From Amoeboaphelidium protococcarum (lineage: Eukaryota; Aphelidiomycota; Aphelidea): 64,000 nt of DNA. Positions 9,322-21,237 of the stretch are shown one piece after another. Location of the stretch: positions 1,348,612 to 1,412,611 of the forward strand of contig JALECJ010000007.1 in the NCBI GenBank assembly GCA_023515745.1. The letters are read 5' to 3'. The position numbers were made by a program, and so were the translations under genes. How positions within the stretch are numbered: the stretch's first letter is position 1; each line of letters opens with the position of its first letter. The notes under the pieces are model-generated. The model was given only the letters and a program-made list of their open reading frames with translations, was not told where the DNA came from and did not search any database.

Positions 9322-12102
9322 ATGAGTAAATCTTAGTTTATTCAGAGAATCGAGACAAGTTCCGCGGATCTTGAAACTTTGACAGCGGCGAAACAGGCGG
9401 TCGTTTCAGAGGATAATAAATAGAACAATGCAGCAGCAAATCTACCATTACGTGGATCCATGTGGATGTCTGCTAAGAACTGCACGTATCCGCAGACTGT
9501 TGATATCTATCTTGTGAGTCAAATGAATGTTAAGCAGATTATTTTATTGTGTCACCATTTTATGATTCCGTCAAAGTTGGAGCTACGAATCGGCGACAAT
9601 ATGCAGAATCTTCGGCATCTCGGACATGTCACCTTTAATGATAACGAGCGAAATAGTTATGCTTTGAGGGAGCTCAAATCTATTGATGTCAATGCAATTG
9701 GTCAAGTCGTACAGCTGGTGCTTCATCGACCGTATGAGAATGGTAGGAAATTGAATATAGCCGAGCAAGTCGCGTTTATGGATATGGAATTGGTGTGCGA
9801 ATAAAGCGACACGTAGAAAGTTGGAGTAATTAAGGATTCTACTGATGGTCATTAAAGTGATTAAGAATGGTAAAGCTGGCGATAAGCATTGGTAGAACAT
9901 AAGCAAGCTCTACTGAAAGAGGAAAATTATGCAGAAGCCAAGTTTTGCAAACACATATCAGACAAGCTGGATGAATATTTATTGAGTGTCAAGACTTTGA
10001 CTGATCTGAAGAGGCGGGCTGTTGCTGAAGAGGATTTCGATAAAGCGGATAGATACAGGATAGATTTGGAGTAGATGCGCGTCATGTTCACCAAATGGAT
10101 TGATTCCCAGCCTTACAAACTTGTGAATTCGCGTATAGAGAGAGGAGATAACAATAATGAAGCTTCTGCAGACAGTTAATAGTAATAAAAAAATGCTGAT
10201 ACATCAGGTCAGAGAGAAGTCACACAGACTTTACCGCAAGTTACGCCTCCTTCGCCAGTTAATAATGACACTATAATTGCATCTGATAATGTTCAAGTAA
10301 ATCAGTAGGCAATTTCTGAAATTAAAGTTGCAGTTAAAGCCAAAAAATTGTAAAAGAAGCCCACTATCATTAAAAAAACTGCGAGGCAAGCTGTTGGATC
10401 TGAAGAAGTTGAGATAAGTGCCCAGTCGCGTCAACTTGATCATCAGGCTGGCTCAAATACCATTTAGCCTATGATTGTAGTTCCTTTTGATTTGAGCCCT
10501 CTCACCTTTAATTAGCTTCCTAATATGTCTGCCAATTATCATGAACTTGTGAAAATATTTGGAGAAGTTTTCACATAATCCATATTGTCATCTAGCAAAG
10601 AGCATGTAGTATATTGCCTATAAATCATTTTAGAATAGCTAGAGAAGTGGCTTTTAACAAACGCGTCTAATGCATTGCTCATTCTTAATTCCATACTAAT
10701 GGTCGTAGTTCATCTTTTAAATATTGGGAAGGATCCTGAAGTTGTTATAGCTTGTATGCAGATTGTGGAGAGAATAGTTTAGATTGATTCGCCAAGTGTT
10801 GGAGTTTAATATTCCGGTGTTGCATTGTCAGTGGTTAGGTACATCTTAGTAGATTAGTATTCGGATATGGTGCATAGACTGATGCGACTCACTGCTACTA
10901 GAGTTGACTATATGGAGCTACTGCATTCAAAGTTGACCAATAAGGGTTCTAATGCTGTAAAGTACGTGTTGTAGTATCTCAGCGCAGTTTAGCACCTTTT
11001 GGAGATGGCCACTATGGAAGATATCAATTTCTAGTTAAAAGATTCTTTAATTTTGGAAATAGTTTAGAATCAAATCTCAAGTCGTGATACCTCTGTGGTG
11101 TCAACGAGTGAGCAGATATGCTTATAATTGTTCAAGTTCTTGACTTAAAGATAAAAAGTATCGTATACAGAAGCTGAGACTCGGATTTTGGATTCTCTAA
11201 AGGATATAAATCCTTCGCTGCTAAGGTAGATTAAAGATGAGCTGACAGAGGCAAGGATAATGCATACAATTTAGAATACCTTGCAAGACACAAAGTTGAA
11301 TACGCAGGAGGTTGCAGTGGCTTAGAGTAAATCTGTAAGTAAATCACAGGTCTAAGTTGCTGACGGCTCGGCTGATAATAACGATATCAAAAGTGCTCGC
11401 GTTCAAACTCCTCTGGTTGTTGAGATTCCGCTATCACCTTAAAAGAGTGAGTACTTTACTCCGTCTGAAAGTCCTGCTGCACCTAAAATTCGTGCTCAAG
11501 AAAGTCAGCAAGTGGTAAACAGCGAATAAGTCGATGTTCCTGCCAGTCAACAAAGCGTTAAGGTTCAATTCATTCCAAGTGTAAATTCAAATTAGAAGCC
11601 CGAATCCTTAAAATCTGATGTTAAAAAGCATCATACTTGCATATTCTGCGAGTAGACAAGCGAGCGATTCAATGAAAAGTACTTGGACTATCATTATCAG
11701 AAGGAGTGCCCAATGCTGACTTCGTGTCGGTATTGTAACATGATTGTAGAAATTTCATCATTAGATCAACATTATAAGCTTGATTGCTCGGAAGGCCATC
11801 TGGAGTAGTGTCCCAAGTGCATGCTGTACATGGATACGCCGCGAATGAAAGTTCATTAGAGGGTGAAAAAGTGCAAGATTGCCAAGTTTGGTGATGTCAA
11901 ATGCTATCTCTGTGGTCAAGTCATTGGATTAGTGAGTAATAGAGAAGACGCGTTCTACAAGCATCTTATGGTAGATGGATGTCCCAAGGCAGATCGACAA
12001 CCACCGTAATCGTAATCACCAGGTAACTCTCAATCTGCGCCTAAACGGACCAAGAGTTTTGTATAGAGACTATTCGGAAAGAAGGATGTAAATAAAAGAT
12101 GA
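9322..12102 (+). CDS. CEP104: Centrosomal/ciliary-tip protein CEP104
   Basis: 926 residues, one exon. The N-terminal region (about 45-180) matches the CEP104 jelly-roll domain, with KQIILLCHHFMIPSKLEL, LGHVTFNDNE and ALRELKSIDV in order. Coiled coils with repeated AEEDFDKA-type units follow near 210-250, then a long Gln/Asn-rich linker and a helical TOG-like region (about 390-570). The last 160 residues hold paired zinc-finger modules: CIFCEQ, SCRYCN, QCPKCM and CYLCGQ with the expected His residues. CEP104 binds tubulin and caps growing ends of ciliary microtubules. Its presence indicates a lineage with flagella or a recent loss of them. Length matches the family (about 920). Confidence 0.9.
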
Positions 12103-12140
12103 TAAAATTGTAATAGAACTAAGGGCATGTTATAATAAAG

Positions 12141-13231
12141 TCAAAGCTCTTTCAATAAAGCATCATAGTCCAGATCGAAGCGATTTAGATCATTGTCGAT
12201 CAGACTCCCCAAATCCTGAGGTATCTTGCCTAATTCCTGCACTATGCTGGATGTGATGGCATAAAGAAATCATCTTTAAAACTGACCAATAAAAACTTAC
12301 CGGAAATGGCAATCGAATTTATTCAGAGCTATTTCTGATATTAGTCTAAGGTTCAACTTTGGGTCGATTACCAGCACGGATTCCAAAACTTTTAACACCC
12401 GAGGTTGCATTATAGGCAGTCTAATCCAGTAAAGTGATTAAATACATAAGCAGTTGAATGCCATTAGACATTTCAACGTGTTCATCACCAAAAGTGTCGG
12501 TCGATCCAAAGATTATAATAGACGCGCCATTTGGAACATCCTTACGAAGGGCAATGGGCGATCTTGGTGGATAGGCCTTGTCTGGAGTTCGCAGCATAAT
12601 TTAAATATCGTTATCAGATTTCAATATGGACAGCGTACATCCTTCAATGTATGTAAACTCAGACTCAGTGCCACTAAAACGCTCATCAAACTTGCAACGG
12701 ACATGAGACGGCAAATCTATATTCAACACTTCATCGCCATGCTCATCAGTTGTTGCGATTACCAAGTCTACACATTAACGTGCATCAAAATTCTGTCAAG
12801 ATTAAATTAAGTATGCAAAATACCATCATTAACTTTGATCCCGAGTTATGACTACAACCATTAACACAAGTTACCGACGCGATTCCCTCTAAACTGCTAG
12901 TGAGTAAGCAGGATAACTTTGCAACCTTGCAGCGAAAGAATCCTAGTCAAAGCTTGCATCTACACATGCATATTAACTCATTTCACTAATTGTTAATGTA
13001 ATATTACCTCCGAGTCTTGAAACACTCTGCCATCGTCAATCACAACCAGGACGCCAGATTGAAACTGATTCAAACTGTCGATACTACACGCCTTAATTAG
13101 CTCGATGAATAACGGAATACTGGTTAACGATACATTTCAATTTAAATCTTTTCCGCTTGTAGTCGCTAAAGCAGCAAGTTCAATCTATTAAGCTCCGGCG
13201 ACTAGTAGAAAGTGATTGTTTTACTGGACAT
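12141..13231 (-). CDS. IFT52: IFT52-like intraflagellar transport protein, 5' end unresolved
   Basis: Four 3' exons are clear: 12960 side to 13008, 12875-12959, 12301-12767 and 12141-12236, with GTA...TG(T/C)AG introns of 48, 107 and 64 nt. The order of conserved blocks fits the GIFT domain of IFT52, including a segment ending GASIIIFGSTDTFGDEHVEM and the later PQDLGSLIDNDLNRF. IFT52 is a core subunit of the IFT-B complex. The 5' end is a problem: the frame of exon 1 has an in-frame TGA at 13137-13139, while a plausible start (ATG at 13231, similar to the family N-terminus) is one base out of frame, and no TG(T/C)AG acceptor fixes this. Similar VWA-type folds are the main alternative for the first half. 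Confidence 0.6.
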
Positions 13232-13622
13232 TGTGTCGATCAGTTTTAAGATAGTAGTTGATCCCCACAGAGAACGACTTCAAACAGTCAAAAAAGATAA
13301 CGAGAAGCAACCTCTGTGTTAACTATTGACGGACGAAATCTCGACTTTTCTAAAGAGAAGATAATTTAAAATAAAGTAAGAGAAAATAAATCAGGTAATA
13401 ATTAGATATCCACCAATTGTAGTTGACTCAGTTGCATATCACAACAGCAGTGTGGTATTTCAACGCGTCGCAAATGGCTTCTTTTAGTCGCGCGATCTTC
13501 TTGAACTTTTCTCTTTGCCTTTCACACTTCTCAAGCTCAGGCGAGAACCGAAGCTTTTATCATCATCATTCTGTAAAGTTAAATTATTGCGATCGCAGTA
13601 TCATTACCAAACATTAGTTAAT
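13232..13622. other. Spacer upstream of IFT52-like gene and ThrRS
   Basis: About 390 bp. On the minus strand a frame around 13450-13560 gives a coiled-coil-like, Lys/Glu-rich peptide (ELEKCERQREKFKKIARLKE) ending at a TGA, but I find no ATG or splice path to it. On the plus strand, the ThrRS frame is open upstream of its ATG, yet without an in-frame ATG. Both may be chance in a one-stop code. Nothing else is seen. Confidence 0.3.
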
Positions 13623-15872
13623 ATGTCAGCGAAAGATAATGAATAGAAATTGAGTCAGCTGAGTTTAGATGGCGAATCCTCTCAGTCCAACACGAGTCTT
13701 GATGGAGCCGGCAATGAAAAGTAGGCACATCAATAGCAATAACAATAGTAGAAGAAGGCAAAGAAGTAAAAGAGCAAAGTGCAAGCGAATGGTACTAGCA
13801 GCAACGATCCACTAGAATTAAGCCCTCCTCCAGCTTATATTGATCATCGTGTCCAGATTTTTGAAAAGTTGAAGTAGAAATATGATCAAGATCTTAGTTA
13901 AAAGCCAAGGAACGAGATTAAGATCACTCTACCTGATGGCTCTCTCAAAACTGGCCGATCTTGGGAGACTTGTCCGATGGATGTGGCTAGGGAGATATCA
14001 AGTGGTCTGGCTCAGCGCGTTATCATTGCTAAAGTCAGCGGTGCTTCTTATAGCGGACTTTGGGATCTGGAGAGACCGCTGGAAGAGGATGTTAAACTGG
14101 AGCTACTGGACTTTGATTCCGGTGATGAGGCCAAGGCTGTCTTCTGGCATTCTAGTGCCCACATTCTGGGCGAGGCGTGCGAACGCCATTATGGATGCCA
14201 TCTTTGTATTGGACCGCCTATTGAGGATGGTTTCTACTATGAGATGGGTATGCCTACTGGTGAGGATGGCCAGAAGAAGATGGTGCATCCGTCCGACTAC
14301 TCTTCTTTGGAGACGCTGGCGAAGAATATCACTAAAGAGAAGCAGCCGTTTGAGAGACTTGTGCTCAGCAAGGAGGATTTGCTCGAGATGTTTAAGCATA
14401 ATCCATTCAAGGTGCACATCATCAAGGATAAAATTCCTGACGGAACTAGCACGACTGTGTACCGATGCGGTCCGTTGATCGATCTGTGTCGTGGTCCCCA
14501 TGTACCAGATACTTCGCGTGTTAAGGCTTTCAGTGTCAGCAAGGCCTCTGCTTCATACTTCCTTGGTGATGCTAAGAATGAGTCCCTGTAGCGTATCTAT
14601 GGTATATCGTTCCCTAGCTCAAAGCAGTTGACTGAACATAAGAAGTTCCTTGAAGAGGCTGCCAAGAGAGATCACAGGAAGATTGGTAAAGATTAGGAGT
14701 TGTTCTTCTTTAACGAGCTATCACCAGGAAGTTGTTTCTTCTTACCTCATGGTGCTAGAATTTACAATACTTTGGTCGAGTTTATTCGTAAAGAGTATCA
14801 TGAGCGAGGATTCAAAGAAGTGGTGACTCCTAACATCTTCAACGTGAAGCTGTGGGAGACTTCTGGTCATTGGTAGAACTATAGAGAGAATATGTTCTCC
14901 TTCGAAGTGGAGAAGGAGACTTATGCTCTGAAGCCAATGAACTGTCCGTCGCACTGTATTATGTTTTCCCATAGAGATCGTTCGTACAGAGAGCTACCTC
15001 TGCGTCTGGCTGATTTTGGTGTTCTACATCGAAATGAGTTTAGCGGTGCTCTGACTGGTCTGACGCGTGTAAGAAGATTCTAACAGGACGACGCGCACAT
15101 CTTCTGTATGCCAGAGTAGATTGAGTAGGAGATGTCTAACTGTATTGACTTTTTAAAGCATGTCTATGGCATCTTTGGCTTTCAGTTCACTCTGAAATTA
15201 TCCACCAGGCCAGAGAAGTATTTGGGTACTATTGAAAAGTGGCAGCAGGCAGAGAAGATGTTGGAAGAGTCGCTGAACAAGTCAGGCTTCCCGTGGGAGA
15301 TCAATGAAGGTGATGGTGCATTCTATGGACCAAAGATTGATATCACCATCAAAGATGCTTTGAACCGTCGTCATTAATGCGCTACTATGCAGTTGGACTT
15401 TTAGCTGCCAGAGAAATTTAACTTATCCTATGTGTCTAATAATCCTGGTGAAGGTAAGGCACAGTGTCGCCCAGTGATCATCCATCGTGCTATCTACGGT
15501 TCTGTGGAGCGACTGATCGCCATTCTGACGGAGAGTTATGCAGGCAAGTGGCCATTCTGGATTAGCCCTCGCCAGTGCACGATTGTCCCTGTTAGTTTAG
15601 ATAATCTTCCATATGCGAATGAAGTCAAGACGCTGTTCCATTCCCATGGCTTGTATGTCGAAGTGGATGATAGTGACAACACACTGCCAAAGAAGATTCG
15701 TAATGCAGAGATAAGTCAGGTGAATTTCATCATTGTAGTCGGTAAAGAGGAGTAGGAGAGTAAGACGTTGAACATCAGACCGCGAGATGCCGAGGTCAAA
15801 GGCAAGTCTGATGTGGTGCCTATCCAGCAAGTCCTGGATATGATGCTCAAGCTAAAGGCGGATAAGAAATGA
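13623..15872 (+). CDS. THS1: Threonyl-tRNA synthetase
   Basis: 749 residues, one exon. It charges tRNA-Thr with threonine in the cytosol. Domains in order: a Lys/Gln-rich start, a TGS domain from about residue 97 (IKITLPDGS), the editing domain with the zinc-type [12 protein letters not shown] motif near 175, the class II catalytic core with NCPSHC near 440 and the motif-2 segment RRFQQDD, and an anticodon-binding domain ending before KADKK. TAA and TAG stand at conserved glutamines, which makes this gene one of the best proofs of the code. Length is typical. The ATG is preceded by an in-frame open stretch without any other ATG, so an organellar leader is not shown. Confidence 0.96.
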
Positions 15873-16034
15873 GCGGTATTGATTTAGAACTAAATATTGC
15901 ATAACTTGAAATGATAATGCATCAAATGGAGTAAAAGTGGAAGTAGTAGTAATAAAGATTCAGTTTATTATAATTGTACCATGTGCACTTTCACTTAATG
16001 GAAGCTGGCGGACTACATTTAAGTTAAAAATGCG

Positions 16035-16985
16035 TCAATTAACTTCGCCACTAGAAGTTTACTATTATCTCAGCTTCAACTTGCCACTACCATCTTGAAA
16101 TTCGAGAACCATAATCTCACCTCTATTGTCATCCATCACTTAATCAGAGCTTCTTGCCTAAAGTACTTTTTAGAACAAGAAGAACTTGTCATATTCATTG
16201 ATGATCCATTCAGCCTATTCCATCAACTGAGCCAGATAATTATGAGGTAATGAAGCAAGCACCTAAATCCATTAGTCTGCATCAGATAACTTGAGTCTCC
16301 ACTAGTCTTTCACGATATCCTTTTACAAACACCCGATAGATTGTGGGTAAGTGGAAAGTAGATACTCTGAGCATTTCACACTCAGAACATCAGCTATGGA
16401 ATGCAAGTGTTCAGAGTTGAGCATAAAGTCTGACAGCAGCTTAAAGTCATCCAAAGTATCCACGCAAATGTACTATAATGAACAATCTGCCAGTTCTTAG
16501 AGCTCCAAATAGCTGGCAACACTCTACACCTCCAATGCAACGCGTAGAGTCATCTCAGACGGAAGTAGAGCTTTGTAAAGCCAATCCACTATAATATTTT
16601 TTACCACGCTCATAGTGTCACTATCACTAAGAGGTGGCTCTGAGGATACTGCATGCGCATCAGTAGGAGGCGGGGAGTAGTAATCCAGAACGAGCAGAGA
16701 TCTACTATCGCCGTCTCTACTCTCATTCGCCGATAAGTACTTCCTGATGAAGGGGGAGCGGGATGCCAGTAATTTATGCATCGGACAACTAAGTCCATTC
16801 AGGACAAGAGTAAAGTTGGTCCACTATTGCTTGACATAGCCTTCCTCATAGATGTAATTCACAATACTTTCATTGCTTTCCTGAGAAGACTACGCTGGAG
16901 AAGACTGCGACTACTTTTATGGTTGGACTACAGACTTTTACGCTCCCTTACGCTTAGATTACTTGGACTAATTAACTTTTGACAT
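16035..16985 (-). CDS. BTB/POZ-domain protein
   Basis: 316 residues. After a Gln/Ser-rich leader a BTB fold begins near residue 45 (QWTNFTLVLNG, then MHKLLASRSPFIRKYL) and continues to about 155, with an acidic Pro-rich insert; a BACK-like helical region may follow. BTB proteins often dimerise or bind Cul3. No kelch, zinc-finger or MATH domain is seen. The frame is also open upstream: an ATG at 17282 would add 99 Lys/Glu/Asn-rich residues in frame. That part is purine-rich, looks like a leader, and I keep the start at 16985. It is head to head with GWT1. Confidence 0.65.
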
Positions 16986-17350
16986 TTCTATAACTGTCAT
17001 TATTGGGCTCTAGTTCAAATTTACGGTAAATTACGTGCGAACAGTTTTGAGATTCTTTTCAGTGATTTGAAATAGAACGATGCGCCTTTCGCGTTCTGCA
17101 GTTTTGTTTATGGAACTCTTTCTTTCAAATTTCTCTCCCTCTTCTTCTCTGCAGTTGTTGAAAGAACGCGCGTTTGGTAGTTTCTTTCCTTCACTCGTTT
17201 CTATCACTTTGCGCTGTGTAGTTTTCTTGTCGTTGTTATTTTCTGCTTGATGAGTGGCGTTCCTTGTTGACTGAGAGCGCAACAGAACAAAGGAATTATT
17301 TGCAGTATCTCTGCTAGTAGATTAGTTTAATAATAATACGGTAATTAAAT
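16986..17350. promoter_or_regulatory. Divergent promoter between BTB gene and GWT1
   Basis: A 365-bp spacer between head-to-head genes with two pyrimidine-rich stretches and short CG-rich words (GCGCG around 17169). A frame from 17282 on the minus strand is open into the BTB gene, so part of this could encode an N-terminal extension. No RNA gene or repeat is seen. Confidence 0.4.
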
Positions 17351-18751
17351 ATGGTGTAAAGTTATAATGATCGAATGGTTGATTTTGTGAGTAATAATGC
17401 CGGCAGCTCTTTGGAATTGGTTCTACTTCTGTCCATCATGCCACTATCGTCCTATGTTTTAGTTGAAACAATGGGCATAAGATCTTTATCTTTGCAATCT
17501 CTATTCTATACTTTAATTATGATATTATCAGTCGGTAGACATTTGTTGTATGGCATATTGGCATGTATTATGTTTATTTTAATTGCTGCGGTGTTGAAGC
17601 TTATTGCAACGTTTCGCTATTCTGATACTTAGCTTGATAGTCGGAAAATTGATTTTAATATTAGAACTTCTGTATCTGTATTCAAAGTGTTGATGATGGT
17701 TATGACTGTGTTTTCTATTCTGGCTGTTGATTTTTAGTATTTCAAACGGGTGCATTGTAAGGTTGAGTAGTATGGAATATCATTGATGGATATTGGAGTC
17801 GGTTCATTTGTGTTTAGCATGGGATTAACTGCTGTGAAGCCTGTTCAATAAAGGTCCTGGTAGTCGGTTCTCAGTAAAATCATGATAACAGCTGGTATGG
17901 GTATAGTACGACTGCTTATGGTAAAAGGCTCTGGTTATCATGAGCATGAAACTGAGTATGGACGACATTGGAATTTCTTTTTCACACTTTCTGCTGTACA
18001 GCTTTGGTCATTTTTAATCAGTGCTTCGATTGGGAATACCTACGTTTTAATCAGGCTCATTCTTGGTGTTATTGTCACTGGTGCGCATTAATATGGATTA
18101 TCGAAAGGATTAGAGTCGTACGCGTTTGCTACTGTTGATCGTTCTGTCTCTTTGATCGCTGCCAATAAAGAGGGGATTATCAGTTTGCCAGGATACTTTG
18201 CCATTTTTGAATTTGGATGTGCTTTAGGTATATATTTAAATAGTAGACATTAATAGCTGTAGGACATAGAAGAATAATTAATACAAGAGAAGGACAACGC
18301 CTCGAGATGTGATATTTTACGTTCGCGCCAAATGCGCATAATATGGAATGTAATGAGTTGGCTCATTACACTGTGTGTAACGATGATAGCAACTTATATG
18401 CTGGCATTAAAAAATCAGTCACAATTCCTGTTTAGTAGGCGATCCTGTAATGGAATGTATATTTACGCAACTGTTCTCGTGAACTGTTGTGTTGTGTCTT
18501 TGACTATGCTGTCCACGACGTTTATTGGAAAGTCCATCTCGCAAAGTCCACTCGTCACTGGTCTATCAAAACATACTCTGTTGATGTTTCTGGTTGCAAA
18601 CGTGATGACTGGGATTATCAACAAGTCAATTTAGACGATCGATGCCTCTGATGTCACCTTTGTGCTAGTCATAACCATCTATATGATCATGAATTTTAAT
18701 GTTGGAAACATGTATGATATGATTAAAAATGTTAAACATAAAAGTGATTGA
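17351..18751 (+). CDS. GWT1: GPI-anchor inositol acyltransferase GWT1/PIGW
   Basis: 466 residues, one exon. GWT1/PIG-W acylates the inositol of GlcN-PI in the ER membrane, an early step of GPI-anchor synthesis. About a dozen hydrophobic segments are visible. The best family signature is the run [17 protein letters not shown] around residue 145, preceded by [11 protein letters not shown] and followed by [18 protein letters not shown]. The start at 17351 is the first ATG; a second ATG eight codons later also fits. Length is near the usual 480-500. It lies head to head with the BTB gene. Confidence 0.92.
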
Positions 18752-18793
18752 TTTGATTACACAGTACTTTGCTCTTGACTTTGTTATATCTAA

Positions 18794-19192
18794 ATGCGCT
18801 AGAGTTTCAGTAATAGCAGTACCTCATTCAAGTTAAAGTCTTATTTCGAATACTGTCGCGTTACAAGTCTCTTCAAAAAATACAGTAATGAAAATTGTGT
18901 CCGTCTGCTTCTAAATGCAGTGGAATTAAAAGTATACACGATGATTAAAATCACATTAAATGTTTCGAAATCAAACGTTTAAGTGTCGATCTCAAGGTGG
19001 GTTTACTTTCAAGTGAACAAAAATGACGGTCGATCCTAAATCGATTCAAAAGTATACAAGTACCTACGGTACTCGCTTGAACACAACATACACAGAGCAG
19101 TCTAAGAAATGACAAATTTTATATTTTAAACTCTTTAATTTAATGCGATTTCATTTTAATCTTATCATCATTCATAACCCAACGATATGTGA
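18794..19192 (+). CDS. Hypothetical 132-residue protein
   Basis: The frame opens at the first ATG after an in-frame TGA and runs 132 codons to TGA. The first 100 residues look protein-like (balanced charged and hydrophobic residues, a segment reading VELKVYTMIKITLNVSK), but the last 30 come from AT-rich, tail-like sequence. I recognise no family. In a one-stop code a frame of this size is expected by chance now and then, so it needs transcript support. Confidence 0.35.
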
Positions 19193-19428
19193 AATCTTTA
19201 GCAAGGGAGTTTAATTACTTATGTAATCAGAGTTTCAATCATCGGGAAGTTCTCATGCAATCACACCCACCCACACACACACATTCATGTCTCAAACATC
19301 GTGTCAGCTTCGCCTATATTTCCCGTGAGTGCACTATTGTTTACATCACGTTTAATTAATATTTTTGCTGATGTTGAAAGACATATTATATGCTAGATAT
19401 GATTGAAAGAGAATAAGAAGATTAGTAA

Positions 19429-21237
19429 ATGTCACGTTCAAGCTAAAAACACGTTCCCTACCTGAGTGAAGAAGAGTAGTTAGAGGAAGGAAGAGCATCA
19501 AATAGTAAATACATGCTGCCCACGATAAGTTTAGATAATAGCTTTAGTAATGGAATCTAAAATGATGCATGTGAAATGTTATTGTCAGTGGAACTGCCAA
19601 TAGACCAACAAATGGACATTCCGTACGAAACGCTGACTGGATCGTCCATAGATATAATTCCTTTACAAGAGCCATGTACAAAGGCGAGTATAGCCACAGC
19701 ATCTCCTTTAAATTCAAGTTTCAACACTGCCTTAAAAAGGCTAGAAGGTAAGCCTATTAATGGCCCATTTTAAATTATCTACTATCAACGAGTTTGTGTA
19801 TGATGATGATTCATGCGCGCGCGCGAGCAGTGTGTGTGTGTGTGTGTGATTGAGGCGCATTTGTTTGTCGTCGTCGTTCCTGGTTGGTGGTGTTGATGTT
19901 GATGACGGGAGAACGAGAGAGAAAGGCCTAGAGCGCGCGCGATATTGACAATGATCATTCAGGCGACGGCGACTACGACGACGCACTGAGTCAGCTGCGT
20001 TTTGTGACGGTGAAACAAGAATGATTGAGTTGACATTTGAGGCGTCATATTTAAACTCTCCAACCACCACCAGCACGACGCAAACTTTGCGAGACGAAAT
20101 ACATACACACATACACTGCTCCGCCCTACTGCAGATAATAATTGTATTAATTCTCAACAGTATCATCTTCATCAGTAGTAGTCGTCTGCTCTGAATAGTC
20201 GTGATAATATCTATATTAACAACCATACTGGTGGAGGAATGACTCGCTGCTAAACTGTGCCAATGTTGTCGAATGTGCTGAATTATTCCCCTGGATCTGC
20301 GGAGTACGCTTATCTCGCGCCCGCCGGTTCCAAGGTGTCGGATGCTGGTCAAGATGTTGGTTGCATTTCAAGAAGTAGTAGTATTTATCAATAATAGTAG
20401 TAGCCTATTGAGTAGCCATAATCCATCACTTCATTTGTTAATCCGGCTGATACGAATCCTGTTGATGCAATGAGATACAGAAACTTCTCTGGCGATAGCT
20501 TCACCACTGCTCTGGGCGCTTATGGTAACAACAATCATCAGCAACAACACCCACTCCACCGAATTGATAATGGGGATAATGCTCGTCACAGGTCATCAAG
20601 TTCTAGGAAGCGTTCCAACACTTTTGATGATTATGGTATATACTCTAGATCGTATACAACAGGAGGTGGTGGAAATAGCAACTATAGTACTAGAGACGTG
20701 TCTACAAATGGAGATAGCTACTCTGGTGATGAAAGATTGCTGGATGCCTCCACTTTGAATTTTAATGATTTTGAAGAAGATGAAGATATCAAGAACCTGC
20801 TGGAGAATAAGAATTCAGATCTAGTTAAATAGCGCAAGGGACGTGGTAGACATCCCAATACTACTAATATATATATTCCAACTGATAAGGGCGTTCATAT
20901 TCCACTAGATGATGCAGTAGATGCACTGGTTGATAAGAAGCTTCCTCTACATCCTGTTGCAGAAGTACCGGAAGATTTGGCAGATGGCTCTGGAGATAGA
21001 AAGTAGTATAAGCGCATGAAGAATTCAGATGCTGCCAAAAGGTCTCGTCTGCGCAAGAATCTTCGTCTCTAGACACTCGAGATGGCTCTAAAGAACATGG
21101 AAGAGAAGGTGAACACTCTGACGCGTCAAATCTCTGACCGTGATCAGATGCTGAATGAGGCTAAAATTCTGATTAATGCTCTCCGTGTGCAGAATGAGCA
21201 ACTTAATCATAGACTGTCTGGGCGTAATAATTTGTGA
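19429..21237 (+). CDS. bZIP transcription factor
   Basis: 473 residues in two exons, 19429-19747 and 20135-21237, joined by a 387-nt intron with GTAAGC and CTGCAG ends and matching phase. Most of the protein is low-complexity and rich in Ser, Asn and Gln, including a Gln run near residue 185 written mostly as TAA/TAG. The DNA-binding part is near the C-terminus: NSDAAKRSRLRKNLR is a bZIP basic region (N..AAxRSR) followed by a leucine zipper of about four heptads up to LNHRL. It should bind DNA as a dimer in the nucleus. It resembles fungal bZIP factors in layout; the target genes and exact subfamily are unknown. Without the intron, the coding part would start at 20239 or 20263. Confidence 0.82.
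19815..19848. repeat. (GC)n and (TG)9 simple repeats inside the bZIP intron
   Basis: A run of alternating GC at 19815-19825 is followed by TG repeated nine times at 19831-19848. Alternating purine-pyrimidine tracts of this kind can adopt Z-DNA. They lie near the start of the unusually long intron of the bZIP gene. Confidence 0.8.

Noticed and set aside
9035..9380. Open frame from an ATG near 9035 in the YPK/CEP104 spacer
   Set aside because: Residues look random and the frame is expected by chance in a one-stop code; it ends in the CEP104 leader in another frame.
13440..13622. Possible mitochondrial leader upstream of ThrRS
   Set aside because: The frame is open and basic but contains no in-frame ATG, and no splice site fits.
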